Made by a program: the position numbers and the translations under genes
Shown here: piece after piece, positions 40,072 through 51,000 of the stretch
Layout: each line of letters begins with the position of its first letter
Numbering within the stretch: the stretch's first letter is position 1
Notes under the pieces: generated by a model
Seen by the model: the letters and a program-made list of their open reading frames with translations, nothing else
Told to the model about the DNA's origin: nothing
The model's database searches: none
Assembly (NCBI GenBank): GCA_016713925.1
Contig: JADJOH010000006.1
Span: 186,001-250,000 of the forward strand
Length of the DNA stretch: 64,000 bases
DNA from: Bacteroidota bacterium
GTDB taxonomy: Bacteria; Bacteroidota; Bacteroidia; AKYH767-A; OLB10
Direction: 5' to 3'

Positions 40072-40508
40072 GGGATCAAAATTTTACTTACTAAAATAGA
40101 ATTGATGAATTGATGAATGGATGAATTAATGAATGTTTTGAATTATTATAAAGTATTTGCTTTAGGAAAAATCCTCCGTGATTCTGTGTGCCCTTAGTGC
40201 CTTAGTGGTGAAAATGAAAATTCCTTCGAAGACGAGAAATCGTCATTCATCTAAAATTAATTATTATTATTCGGCAATATAAATTATTTTAAACCGAAAG
40301 TGACTGCAAAGGTGTCACGCAAATCCCGATAGCTATCGAGAGCTGAGGCGCAGTCTCCTTCGCTGAAGCTACGAAGTCCAAAGGTCTCCTTCGCTGAAGC
40401 TACGAAGACCGAGGGAGCCGCTATAACTTCATTAAATTAATCATTCATACATCACATCTTCAAACCTGTCTCCCGCCAGGGAGATCATATCACTTTCAAA
40501 TTATCAAA
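40072..40508. other. Repeat-rich gap after priA
   Basis: No gene. It holds four things. (1) A stretch (about 40095-40300) homologous in inverted orientation to 54125-54296. (2) A 23-bp direct repeat of TCTCCTTCGCTGAAGCTACG plus AAG at about 40351 and 40385. (3) CCCGATAGCTATCGAGAG. (4) Near 40475 the segment CTGTCTCCCGCCAGGGAGAT, which recurs at about 63326. Nothing protein-like was seen. Confidence 0.7.
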
Positions 40509-42053
40509 TCAAAATTTGACTAACTTAGACGAAACACTTTCCGAATCAGTAATTAAATTGACCAAATAAACCCCATTCGCCACCGCATTCATCGAAATCT
40601 CTCCCGTCACATACCCTCCCGCTATCACCTCAATTTTCTTCTCATAAACCAACCTCCCTTCCATATCAAACAACCGCAAACTTCCCGTTCTTCCTTTGAG
40701 TTTGGAGGCGTTGACGTGAATCATATTCCATTCGCTATTGTACCATGCTTGGAAGAACGCTTGCTGTGGGGGTTGAAGATTTTCAACCCCTACCGCAAGC
40801 GTATCACAAGGCGAGCCCACCCAGGCTCCCATTTCGTAATTCGGGTTATGGGGTAATCCTCGATACGTGCGGTGACCTCCTAAAGGAAAAGAAAATAGCT
40901 GAAAATCACACGCTGCACCAAGGCTATCAGGATAATTGATGACAGTTAAATTTGAATTAACTGTATTATAGTAGCCTGAAACATATGGATATGAATTACC
41001 AGGGAGACTTGACCAGGAGCTAATATATATTTTATTGTCAGGTGCCAGTTTCATCATTACAGGAGATGCTGAATCCGGGATAATTCCTATCAAGGTTTTT
41101 GATCCTTGGATGTTTGTGGAATTTAAATCAAACTGATATATATAATTTTGAGAAATTGTGTTTTTAAAATCCAACAAATATAAGAATCTATTATTTGAAG
41201 AGAATGCAATACTAAAATAGAAACCTCCAGTAGGATTCGACGGCTCAATATTGACCGGGCTCGATAGCTGACCGGTACATCTGTCAAAGTCATAAAGCTC
41301 TATTAAACCTTCCCAATCACATAAGGCCATTTTGGAACCATCAGAATTAAAAGTTAAATCACCGTCTCTTGTTCTACGCAATGAGCCTAAATTTTGAATA
41401 GAAACTGGCGTTATTCCAATGGAATCCAAATGATATAAAAAAAAGGAATTATCATAAATCAAAGTTGTGTTATTCCACTTTCGTGTAACCAACCACCAAT
41501 CTTTACCATTACCATTTCGTACAGCCATTAATCCATCAAACATTGCAGCTGAATCCAGTAAGTAATTTTTTTGAATTACTTCTCCTAGCCCTCCTTGCAT
41601 TTTTAAATCTACCACATTACTATACAATCCATAATTGGGCCCTGAAACACCTGCCACGAATACATAAAACGTACTATCCAGCATCGATTTTGGAACGATT
41701 AGAATATCATGGTACCAACCCAGACAGATTAAGGAGTCGCCATTTTGCATTTTTTGATGACTTCTATTTATTAACTTACCTCTTTGTGCCAATGAACTAT
41801 TATAGGCTGTTGCATTTGTTGAGGAACCATAAAATAATAAATTATTGTTATGATCAGCAATTGATACTGAAGCGGTCAAATAGGCTTCACTTATTGTAAA
41901 ATAAGTTACCGGATTTGTAAAAATCACCCCGGCACTATCACCAAAGCACCAGACTTTATTGGAATACTGTGCTTGCAAGGGAAATGCAATATTGAATAAC
42001 AAGGTTATCGTAAGATTCAATACAAGAAGCCGGTAAAATAAAGTCTTATTCAC
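40509..42053 (-). CDS. T9SS-sorted protein of the WCFGD family (paralogue A)
   Basis: 514 aa, GTG start. A signal peptide (LLVLNLTITLLFNIAFPLQA) is followed by YSNKVWCFGDSAGVIF. Beta-propeller-like repeats include LVTRKWNNTTLIYDNSFF and FNSDGSKMALCDWEGLIELY. Then come MKLAPDNKIYISSW and a GAWVGSPCDTL segment. The C-terminal T9SS sorting domain is complete (GSLRLFDMEGRLVYEKK to VYLVNLITDSESVSSKLVK). The start codon overlaps the stop of the upstream beta-helix gene as GTGA, so the two are coupled. A paralogue lies at 52727-54130 on the other strand. Role unknown. Confidence 0.85.
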   Translation of the reverse strand: MNKTLFYRLLVLNLTITLLFNIAFPLQAQYSNKVWCFGDSAGVIFTNPVTYFTISEAYLTASVSIADHNNNLLFYGSSTNATAYNSSLAQRGKLINRSHQKMQNGDSLICLGWYHDILIVPKSMLDSTFYVFVAGVSGPNYGLYSNVVDLKMQGGLGEVIQKNYLLDSAAMFDGLMAVRNGNGKDWWLVTRKWNNTTLIYDNSFFLYHLDSIGITPVSIQNLGSLRRTRDGDLTFNSDGSKMALCDWEGLIELYDFDRCTGQLSSPVNIEPSNPTGGFYFSIAFSSNNRFLYLLDFKNTISQNYIYQFDLNSTNIQGSKTLIGIIPDSASPVMMKLAPDNKIYISSWSSLPGNSYPYVSGYYNTVNSNLTVINYPDSLGAACDFQLFSFPLGGHRTYRGLPHNPNYEMGAWVGSPCDTLAVGVENLQPPQQAFFQAWYNSEWNMIHVNASKLKGRTGSLRLFDMEGRLVYEKKIEVIAGGYVTGEISMNAVANGVYLVNLITDSESVSSKLVKF

Positions 42054-44254
42054 AGCTTTACAATTTTTAAGTATTGATAATTACTGTTTATATCAGTTAT
42101 ACGAAGCATATAAGTTCTTGAAGTATTGACTGAGATATCCAGGTTGTTACTATCAAATAAAATACTCTTAATTTTACGGCCTGACAAATCAAACATTTCC
42201 AGTTGCTTAATATTTTCAGGTAAAATATTAATTAGAGTAAATCTACCTGAAGTTGGATTGGGAAAAGCTTTGACCTTTTCGAGTCTTGTAGTAGATTTTA
42301 TTGAAGCTTTCCTTGCACCGCCCGTCCAATCATCTTCCAAGTCCCATTTCAAAAGGGCACGGGCTATAAATACCGCCTTACCTCCAATCAATGAATGCAA
42401 GCCGGCAATTTCTTCTAATGTTGATGTGTCAGCAGATGTAAATGGAGAATGATTAAATTTACTTTCCAGTAGAATAATGAAAACCTGTTTTAAATTTGTT
42501 TCATAATCACAAGTATCATCAATAATTTCCAATAGCGAGTCAGCTTCATCAATGTTATTATTCGCTATCAGTTCCATCACTTTTCTGAACTTTCCAACGT
42601 TAGAACTGTCCAACTGAAGATACTTATTTTCAAAATCCTCGTCTTCTTCATTCAAGACTAAACGAGATTGATCGTTTCGGAAGTAGGTGTAATAGGAATC
42701 GAACCTGTTGTAATAAGTCTGAATCGCATATTCACCTTCATAGCGGGCAGTATCAAAAGCGATATCAGCATAGGAATGTCTTCTTTGCCAGGCGGTACTA
42801 TCTAAATTACAGCCTTCCTCCGTTTCATCTGCAAAACCGAAGGGAACGACAGTTGGGATAGATTGATTATTTTGTTTTACCGGAGACCGAATATTACTAT
42901 AATTAACAGCACCATCATGGTACCAAAAAATAGGGAATCTGGATAATCCCTCTACTCTGATATCACTCGAAGAATTTTTCCATTCATTAACATATCCTAT
43001 ATTGGTAGTATTATTTTCTCCCTGGATGGTTCCGATATCTGTGTCCAGAATTCCTTCAAACCCGAGTTCAATACCATGGTCATAGTATGCAAACTCATTT
43101 CTTTTCATGATCACTTGTGCATTGGTCCCTAAAAAATGTAATGCAAAACCTGTATTATCAATTTTATTACAATTAAGCATCGGTACATTGGAATCATTTA
43201 CCCGTATTCCTGTAACATGCATACCTAGATCAGCATGATAACTACCTGCTTTAACAATATTACCGTAAATATAACAGTCCGGAGAATTTTCGACTTTAAT
43301 TCCACGGTAGGCAAGTCCATTTTCAGAGTCAGGATCAGGATGAAAGTAAATGATATTATTATCTATTTTCACATTACCTGCATTCAACAAATTGATTCCT
43401 ACACGCGATTGCCATTCTTCAACAGTTTCACTTCCTATTGTGTTGCTTTCAATAATTCCTTGTGCTTGAAAGTTAATTGAAAGCGGGTTGACAACAGAAA
43501 TTGCGCTTGTTATGAAATTTTGTGAGGAAGAGGACATCACAGCATCATAAAAATAATTTTCTTTCACTTCAAAAAAGGTTTCTGTGCTTAAATTATAGAG
43601 ATAAATAGCCTTTTTAAAATCATAAAATTTATTTCCTCCCAGAATAGAAATCGTATTATTTTGAGTACTTTCAATCCTTATGCTTGCCGTTAGAATTGCA
43701 TCATCTGTGGAATTGCCATCATCAACGCCAAATTCATTGTTTAATATATTGAAATTTGCCTCTCCCGATGAATTTATTCCATAATTGCAGTGTCCAAATT
43801 TATTAGAAGGATTTGTATCATCATGACCAACAACTAAACTTCTACCCCAAAAGTAGGTAGCATTATTCAAATAAATTGCGGATCCTTCATTTGTTTGAAT
43901 GTTGTTATTTCCGTGGCTTAATATTTCATCAAACTCATTATTCCACACCTCAGCCCCACTGTTTTCCATTCTTATACCAAAGGTGGAGTTTTCAATGATA
44001 TTAGGAGCTCCGCCCGGCACGCCGATTCGAACCCGCTCAACATCTTTTAAATCAAAGGCTGTAAGTTTATATTCGTTATCATAAGGTGGCATCAGTAGAT
44101 CGTTATCGGATGTAAAAGTACAACCGCTGATGCTGTATTGCCCGGTGCTCTGCATTCCGTTACTGATGCCCCGCAAATAGTTTTCAAATTGGATATCAAT
44201 GTAGTTATTATTAAATGTGCAATTTTCATCCATCGTCAAATCATCCATTTTCAA
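42050..44254 (-). CDS. Right-handed beta-helix T9SS protein, 5'-truncated
   Basis: 734 aa frame without a signal peptide. It begins (TTG) in the middle of beta-helix sequence: CTFNNNYIDIQFENYLRG, then many N-rich rungs (NNIIYFHPD, NKIDNTGFALHFLG, RNEFAYYDHGIELG). The C-terminal third is helical, followed by a T9SS sorting domain (KAFPNPTSGRFTLINILP). An in-frame TGA sits four codons upstream, and the TonB receptor gene ends 38 bases away, so the N-terminal export part has been lost. Without a signal peptide it should not be exported. Coupled to the next gene by a 4-base overlap. Confidence 0.8.
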   Translation of the reverse strand: MKMDDLTMDENCTFNNNYIDIQFENYLRGISNGMQSTGQYSISGCTFTSDNDLLMPPYDNEYKLTAFDLKDVERVRIGVPGGAPNIIENSTFGIRMENSGAEVWNNEFDEILSHGNNNIQTNEGSAIYLNNATYFWGRSLVVGHDDTNPSNKFGHCNYGINSSGEANFNILNNEFGVDDGNSTDDAILTASIRIESTQNNTISILGGNKFYDFKKAIYLYNLSTETFFEVKENYFYDAVMSSSSQNFITSAISVVNPLSINFQAQGIIESNTIGSETVEEWQSRVGINLLNAGNVKIDNNIIYFHPDPDSENGLAYRGIKVENSPDCYIYGNIVKAGSYHADLGMHVTGIRVNDSNVPMLNCNKIDNTGFALHFLGTNAQVIMKRNEFAYYDHGIELGFEGILDTDIGTIQGENNTTNIGYVNEWKNSSSDIRVEGLSRFPIFWYHDGAVNYSNIRSPVKQNNQSIPTVVPFGFADETEEGCNLDSTAWQRRHSYADIAFDTARYEGEYAIQTYYNRFDSYYTYFRNDQSRLVLNEEDEDFENKYLQLDSSNVGKFRKVMELIANNNIDEADSLLEIIDDTCDYETNLKQVFIILLESKFNHSPFTSADTSTLEEIAGLHSLIGGKAVFIARALLKWDLEDDWTGGARKASIKSTTRLEKVKAFPNPTSGRFTLINILPENIKQLEMFDLSGRKIKSILFDSNNLDISVNTSRTYMLRITDINSNYQYLKIVKL

Positions 44255-44262
44255 ATCAACTC

Positions 44263-44280
44263 ATCGCGAGGCTTCGCGAT
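44263..44280. repeat. Short palindrome ATCGCGAggctTCGCGAT
   Basis: 7-bp arms around a 4-nt loop, in the 38-base gap between the truncated beta-helix ORF and the TonB receptor. The same 18-mer with one change occurs in inverted orientation at 52604-52621. Confidence 0.65.
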
Positions 44281-44292
44281 CAAATTTTCAAA

Positions 44293-47069
44293 TTAATTCA
44301 ATTCTACCAACAACTGCAAATAAAGCAACCTCCCAATCAAAGGTCCTCCGTAAACTTCATAGTGAAGATTTTCAAGTATATTGGAACAACCAAATTTTAA
44401 AGTGGTTTTTGTTTCAGGAAAGCGTTTGTTGATTTGTGCATCCACCACTCCATAATCTTCAATGGAACCGGTGAATTGTGGTGAACCCTCGAAAAGGAAT
44501 CCCTGTACCCATTTATAATTGATGCTAAAGCCCCAGTTGCTTCCTATCTTATTGTCAATGTTTAGTCCGCTGAATCCGACATTGAATTTATTTTTGGGAG
44601 TATTGAATGCAGGAATTAAAGGATCATCAGAACCATTTCTGTCGAGTTCGTTCCATGACCAGTTTCCTGATACGGAATAGAATTTACTGAAATAATAATT
44701 CAATCCAACCGTGAATCCCCGGGTAGTTACGATGTCTTCCGAGTTGGTGGCGACCCTCAAAATATTATTTAAAAATATAGGCAAAGGTGATCCTTGTGCA
44801 ACGGTGACATCTGCCCCCAGCTTATAACCGATAAAATTTTTATAGGTGCTATAGTAGGCATTCATGTCCATGAATAATCGTTTGAATAACGTTACCCTAT
44901 AGCCGACTTCTAAGGTTTTTACTTCCTCAGGTTTTACCGGACTCACATTAAAATAGGAAAGAGTATCCACATTCTGATCATTGAATCCGGCAAAGAGGGA
45001 TTCCAGCGTAACGAGGGAATCAAATCCATTCAGATTACCAATGAGGATCGCTCTTCCCACCTGATAATATAAATACTGATCAGCCATAGTCGGATTACGG
45101 ATGGCGGAGCTGAAGGAGAGTCGAAAAGTTTGGTTGTTGTCCGGATTGTAAACGAGGGAAGCCGCCGGTGAAAAGAGGTAGTCGAAATTTTCATTTTTAT
45201 CCATCCGAAGCGTGGCATTGATTTTTAAACGATCAGAAAAAATCTTTTGTCAATACCGGCATATAAACCATATTCAGAATTTTCAATGACTCTGTTGTTG
45301 GTGTCGCTGAAAATGGTACCGCGGGAGTCGGGGAGGTATTTCCTGAAATTTGCTCCGGTGGTGAAGAGGAAACTGTCGATGTTGAATTTATACTCTCCAT
45401 GAATATGATAGAGCGCTGACTTATCATAAAATTTCGAACCTCCTCCGGAAAATGTTTCTCTGGAGGTGATGCTTGAAAAGGCCGAATCAAAGGAAGCTGT
45501 GCCGGGCTGATAAGTAGCCTGATTTCCAAGTATGGGTTGTCCAGCAGTATTGGCATAGGCCGCCGCTCCGGCATGATAGAGTTGTAGCGAGTCGTAGTAA
45601 TTCTGGATCAGAAATGGATTGATGGATGCCAGATATTGCAGGTAATCGGGGTATTGTGAGACTTGCGGAAACCCGGGAAAATTTCTGATTTTTTGAAAGT
45701 AACTGTTGCTGTTGAAGAAGAATACATAGTCTTTGATATAATCCGCATCGTCCTTTACGGCGCGTTGCAACAGTAATGCTGTGAAAAATGCATCATAGGA
45801 ATTTCCGGCATTTTCATTGGTGATGTATCCTCTTAAAAAAAACTTATCCGGCTTACGGATTTCCAGTCTGTTTTGAAAGAAGAGAATATCTTTCAGACTA
45901 TATCTGTTATCGCCCTGATACACTGTCGTGCCGTACCCAAAATTAGAGCTGGCAATGATTTCTGTTTCTTTTCCAATCTTATAATGCAAAGCACTATTTA
46001 ATTTTAGATTTCTGGTGTTGTAATCAACGATGTCTTTTTCAGCATAGCCCTTTCTGTATACAATTCCAATACCCGGCCGCAAGGCGGGAACCAGACTAAA
46101 ATCTCCTCCTGAATAATATTCGTCACCGTAAACATTTACCGCATCATAGCCTCCCGGATTGTCAATACCACTCCTGGATTGCGGCGTTGCTGCTCTGTTA
46201 TCTGCTTCCCAATCATTGGCCGTCAGATAAAACGCATTGAATTTCATGCCGAGTTTCTCAACTCCCGCTTTGTTCTTTTTCACCACGGCATAACGTATCG
46301 CGGTCTCCATTAAATTCCGGCTACCCGTTTTGAAACTGACCTCTAATCCCGGCTTCACAAACGGACTCCTCGTAGTCATACTGATTACACCATTAAACGC
46401 ATTAGGTCCGTAGAATGCAGAACTGGCGCCTACAATTAAATCCACTTTGAGGATATCCAATTCAGAACTTCCGAGGAAATTACCGAGTGAAAAGTTTAAT
46501 CCCGGAGCCTGATTGTCCACACCGTCAATGGTCTGAAGTGAACGCACCGGCGAAGTACTGTTAAATCCCCGCGTATTCACTACTTTAAAACCCAGACTCG
46601 CTGCAGTGACATCTACGCCCTTCAATGCACCCAAACCATCATAGAAGTTGGCGGCAGGTGTTTGCTTAATCGCGATACTCTCCATGGCCTCTACCGTTAG
46701 TGCCGATTCCCGTTGCTTTTCCGTCAGCCGCGATTCCACCACACTGACCTCTTTTAATAATTTTTCATTGGTACTCAAAAAGATTTGAAGAGGGGTGTTG
46801 GGATTTTGGATGTTGATTTCTTTCAACTGGTATCCGATATAAGTCACAACAATGGTAAAGGGCGCACGCTGCCCCTGTGTTTCCAGATTAAAATTGCCAT
46901 CAATATCGGTAGTGGTTCCAATGGTGCTTCCCTTAATAGAGATAGTTGCGCCAATTAATGCCTCTTTTGATTTTTCATCTTTTACTACTCCTTTCAGGAC
47001 TTGTGCAAACCCGGGAATGCCGGCTAAAACCAATAGAAATAGTAGAGTTATAGGACGCATATTTATCAA
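44293..47069 (-). pseudogene. TonB-dependent receptor with a frameshift
   Basis: Outer-membrane active transporter, about 925 aa if repaired. The signal peptide is PITLLFLLVLAGIPGFAQ. A carboxypeptidase-like domain follows (GVVKDEKSKEALIGATISIK, IDGNFNLETQG). The plug domain includes VNTRGFNSTSPVRSLQTIDG and VDLIVGASSAFYGPNAFNGV. The barrel ends with LHYEVYGGPLIGRLLYLQL. At 45235-45242 an A6 run (T6 on the coding strand) shifts the frame: the N-terminal part stops at 45225 after DKRFFLIV and the rest is read from about 45240. One more T restores RFFSDRLKINATLRMDKN. No SusD partner is adjacent, so a vitamin, metal or peptide substrate cannot be told from context. Confidence 0.88.
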
Positions 47070-47208
47070 GGGGATAGATTTGGTTTAAAACAAAAATAAA
47101 GAATTGTTGATTAACGTTCTTATTTAAATTTGAATAGTTATGGGAATTATGTGGAAAGAAAGTCATCGCTTCGTTTTAAGTAATCATAGTAATTTGCATT
47201 TTTGTACC

Positions 47209-47922
47209 ATGTTACGCGCGTTTCTTCTGATGTTACTGATCTGTTTCGCAGGTTCGGTTAAGGCCCAAAAAGAGAATTATCAGGTCTTTAAGGGTGATAC
47301 CATCAACCGGAAGGACAGTAAAGGGTTGAAACAAGGAAACTGGAGGAAATATTACCGCACGGATACCCTTTGTTCTGAAACCGTTTTCAAGAATGATAAG
47401 CCTATTGGCATTTCCAGAACCTGGTATGAGAGTGGGAAGCTCAAGGCTGAAGTAACCTTTGAGAAGGATAACCGAAAATCAAATGCTGTTTCCTATTTTG
47501 AGAGTGGGAAGGTCATGGCACGAGGCAGATATTATAATTTAAAGAAGGACAGTGTCTGGACCTATTTCGGGGAAAATGATTCCGTCAGATCAATAGAAAT
47601 TTACAGCAAGGGGATGCCGGTCGGATTGTGGAAAGTGTTTTATGAAAATGGAATGCCGGCGGAAGAGAAATCGTACCTGAATGGTAAACGGAATGGTGCT
47701 TATCGTCAATTCAACGATAACGGCAAGCTCCTTTTTGAGATGTCTTATAAGGAGGATAAAGAAGAAGGCCCCGTTAAAATTTATTATGAAGATGGGAAGA
47801 TCCGTGAAACGGGTACCTACAGGTCGGGATTAAAAGAGGGCTCCTGGCTGGAGTTTGATAAAACCGGCAATATTGTTAAAAATGAAGTCTATAGAGCCGG
47901 TGTGTTGGTAAAGAAACCTTAA
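47209..47922 (+). CDS. Secreted YwqK/MORN-like repeat protein
   Basis: About 237 aa from the ATG at 47209 (MLRAFLLMLLICFAGSVKAQ signal peptide). The frame runs upstream to 47140 without adding plausible sequence. At least six repeats of about 23 residues have the pattern G-x-W-x-x-Y-x-x-(D/N)G (QGNWRKYYRTDTL, SRTWYESGKLKAEVTF, VGLWKVFYENGMPAEEKSYL, GPVKIYYEDGKIRETGTY). This is the toxin-antitoxin system YwqK-like repeat seen in many exported Bacteroidota proteins. It is divergent from the TonB receptor. Function unknown. Confidence 0.85.
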   Translation: MLRAFLLMLLICFAGSVKAQKENYQVFKGDTINRKDSKGLKQGNWRKYYRTDTLCSETVFKNDKPIGISRTWYESGKLKAEVTFEKDNRKSNAVSYFESGKVMARGRYYNLKKDSVWTYFGENDSVRSIEIYSKGMPVGLWKVFYENGMPAEEKSYLNGKRNGAYRQFNDNGKLLFEMSYKEDKEEGPVKIYYEDGKIRETGTYRSGLKEGSWLEFDKTGNIVKNEVYRAGVLVKKP

Positions 47923-48013
47923 ATTCAATTGTTGAAAAAATCCTGATTGCGCAGTTTTTCATCTGATTTTAAGTCCTATTTTTCTTTAAAATAATTCTAA
48001 TAATCGGAAGAAT

Positions 48014-51000
48014 ATGATGAATGAAAGCAATACTCAAAAGGATTTATTTTCAGATCTGAGTTTAACCATTGACAGGCTTTATCTCGTAGCAGGATGGGAA
48101 CTGGATCTCGATCATCTTATTTTTTTATCTGGATAGTTTACATAAGGATTTATTATTGGGTCTCGGCTATGAAAACATTCCCGACTCCCTCACCTTGCTG
48201 GAGTATGCCGAACGTTATGTGTATCCCGATGATGTAAAAGTGGTGCAGGAGCGTTATGAATTCGCTTTGTCCTCTAAAGAAGATACTTCCTATACCGACC
48301 GTTTTGAACTTCGGTTGAAAGCTGTTGATGGTAAAGTCTATTATTTTCTGATCAACAGTTGGTTGTTGCGTCCCGGAGTCATTAGAGGGCAGGGACAAAA
48401 TATCACCGATTTAAAATCGGCACATCACCTGATTGAAGATACATCTGCTTCCTTAAAATCGGTAATTGAAAATACCGATGATTATATTTTCATTGCTAAA
48501 TGTTCCGGTGAATTAGTGGCATTTAATACAAATTTCAGAACAATATTATCTGATTTCTATGGTATAAATATCGAAGTCGGTGAGAATATTCTTAAGGTCA
48601 TTCCGGAAGTGTTATATAAACAATGGACACCCTTGCTCTTCGGAGCTTGTGAAGGAAATAAACAGATCAAGGAACTCGATATTCAGTTGAATAACGTTTG
48701 GTATCATATAGAAATTTCTGTAAATCCTATTTTTAAGAATGAAACAGTGAGTTCGGTTTCCTTTTTCATCAGAGATATCACGACGAAGTGGCGGATGAGC
48801 CGACTGGATGCCTTAGAAACATCGGTTTTTGAAAAAGCGTTTAAGAGTAAACAACTCAAAGACGTAGTGAGCACCTTACTGGAAGGAATTGAAATTCTTG
48901 TTCCCGAGATGAAATGTTATGTTACGCAGAAAAAAAAGGAGGTGATGGCTCTGGAATGGCTGAGTGCACCCGGTATTCCACCTTCGTATCTGAATGCTGT
49001 AAATGAAATAACCATAGATGACAAGCATGGCTCCTGTGGACTAGCAGCAGCTACTATGGAACCGGTACTCATCAATGATATTCGTGATCATGCTTGCTGG
49101 GATAGTTATCGGGATATCACACTTGTAAATGGATTTCAGGCCTGTTATTCTTTTCCGGTGATCAGCAGCGATGGAAAAGTGTTAGGGACCTTGGGAGCCT
49201 ATTATTCCGACGTACATGAGATGACCGATTATGAAATGAGTCTGATGATTCGTTCCGTCAATATTGTCGGCATCCTCATGGAGAAAGACAATATGTTTCG
49301 CGAAATTCAGGGGCAAAGTAATCAGTTGCTGGAGATCAGTGCATCAGTTCCCGGTGTGATCTATATTGTGAAGATGGATAAATACGGAAATAGAAAATTC
49401 ATGTATGTCAGTGATGGTGTGGAGAAGTACCTGAATATTTCTAAAGAGATGGCGATGGAATCCTATTCCAATATCGTTGCCTCTGTTTTGGAAGAAGATA
49501 AGGTGAAGTTCAGAAATGCATTGGAAGAGTCTATAGGTAATAAAACGATGATGGAAATTGAATTTCAATTATCGCCTGATGTGATTCCGGAGTTTCACTG
49601 TTTCTTTTTGCGTGCTGTCCATAGCTTTAAGGAAGATGGTGCTGTTATCACCTATGGTTCTGTTTTCGATATTACCCAGCAGAAAAAGGCTGAAGGAAGT
49701 ATTCTCCAAAAGCAAATGGAACTCGAAGCCCTCATTAAATGTATTGATGATATCGTATTTGTTGTAGATAGTAAGGATGTATTTGTGGATGTATACTGTC
49801 GCGACGAAAGTTTTCTTTATACAGATAAGGAAGTATTTATTGGAAAGTGTGTGAGTGACATTATGCCCGCTGAAGTCATTTCATGTTTTTCAAAGTCACG
49901 ATTGGAATTAAAAGACAGGGATCAATCTTCCGAATTTTTTTATGAGCTGGACGCACGTGGAAATAGAAATTATTTTAAAGCCCGATTGATCAAAGTGACC
50001 GATTCCGACCTGGTCCTGGTCAGCGTAAAGAATATCACCCAGGAGAAGGATTTACATTTTATGAATGAAAAACTGCGGACGATTCTCGATGAAGCCGGTA
50101 CCTATGGCTCCTTTGGTTCATTTGAGTTAAATCCGAAGGAACAATCTTTATTTTGGTCGTATCATTTATATGATCTTCTTGGATTGACTGCTGAGAAAAA
50201 AGGTGGAGAGCTGTATACTTATTTCTTCTCGGCCATTCATCAGGAAGATATTTTAATTTTTCAGAGCAAGTTGAAGGAGGCACTTCAACACGGTAAGGGT
50301 TTTGAATTAGAGTTCCGCTTGCAACATCAGTATGGCCATTCTATCTGGATTCGCTGTATTGCGAAAGTGAATATTGATCCGCGATCAAATGAATTCGTGG
50401 TGCAGGGAATAATGATAGATGTAACGAAAAGTAAGCTGGATGAATTGGAATTTAAGAAGAGAGGGAGTCTTCTTGAAGCGATCTCACTTTTGTCGATGAA
50501 GATGGTATCTGATGATACACTGGATGCTTCCATTCAGATGTTGCTGAATACTCTTGGAGATTCATTTGAAGTCAGTCGAATTTATTTGTTCCGGAATGCC
50601 TGTGACAGAGATAGCGGAATTGTTTTGACGAGTCAGATTATGGAATGGACAGATGGGGTTATTGAAGCTCAGATTGACAATGAGGCGTTGAGCAATTTTG
50701 ATTTAAAGGGTAATGGCTTCGAAAGGTGGATGGAAGAATTGTCAGCCGGAAGACCTTTGATGGGTAATGTGAGTGAATTTCCACCGGATGAAAAAGCAGT
50801 TTTGGCAGCTCAGGATATTAAATCAATTCTAGTAGTTCCCGTTTTTGTTGGGGAGGAATGGTGGGGATTTTTGGGTTTTGATGAATGCAGGAAGGAAAGA
50901 ATTTGGTTGGATGAAGATGTTGTCTTGCTGAGTGCAGCAGCGAATCTGATTGGTACAGTGTTGGAAAAATTTAGTATCAATAAATCAGTTGTTAAAAAAG

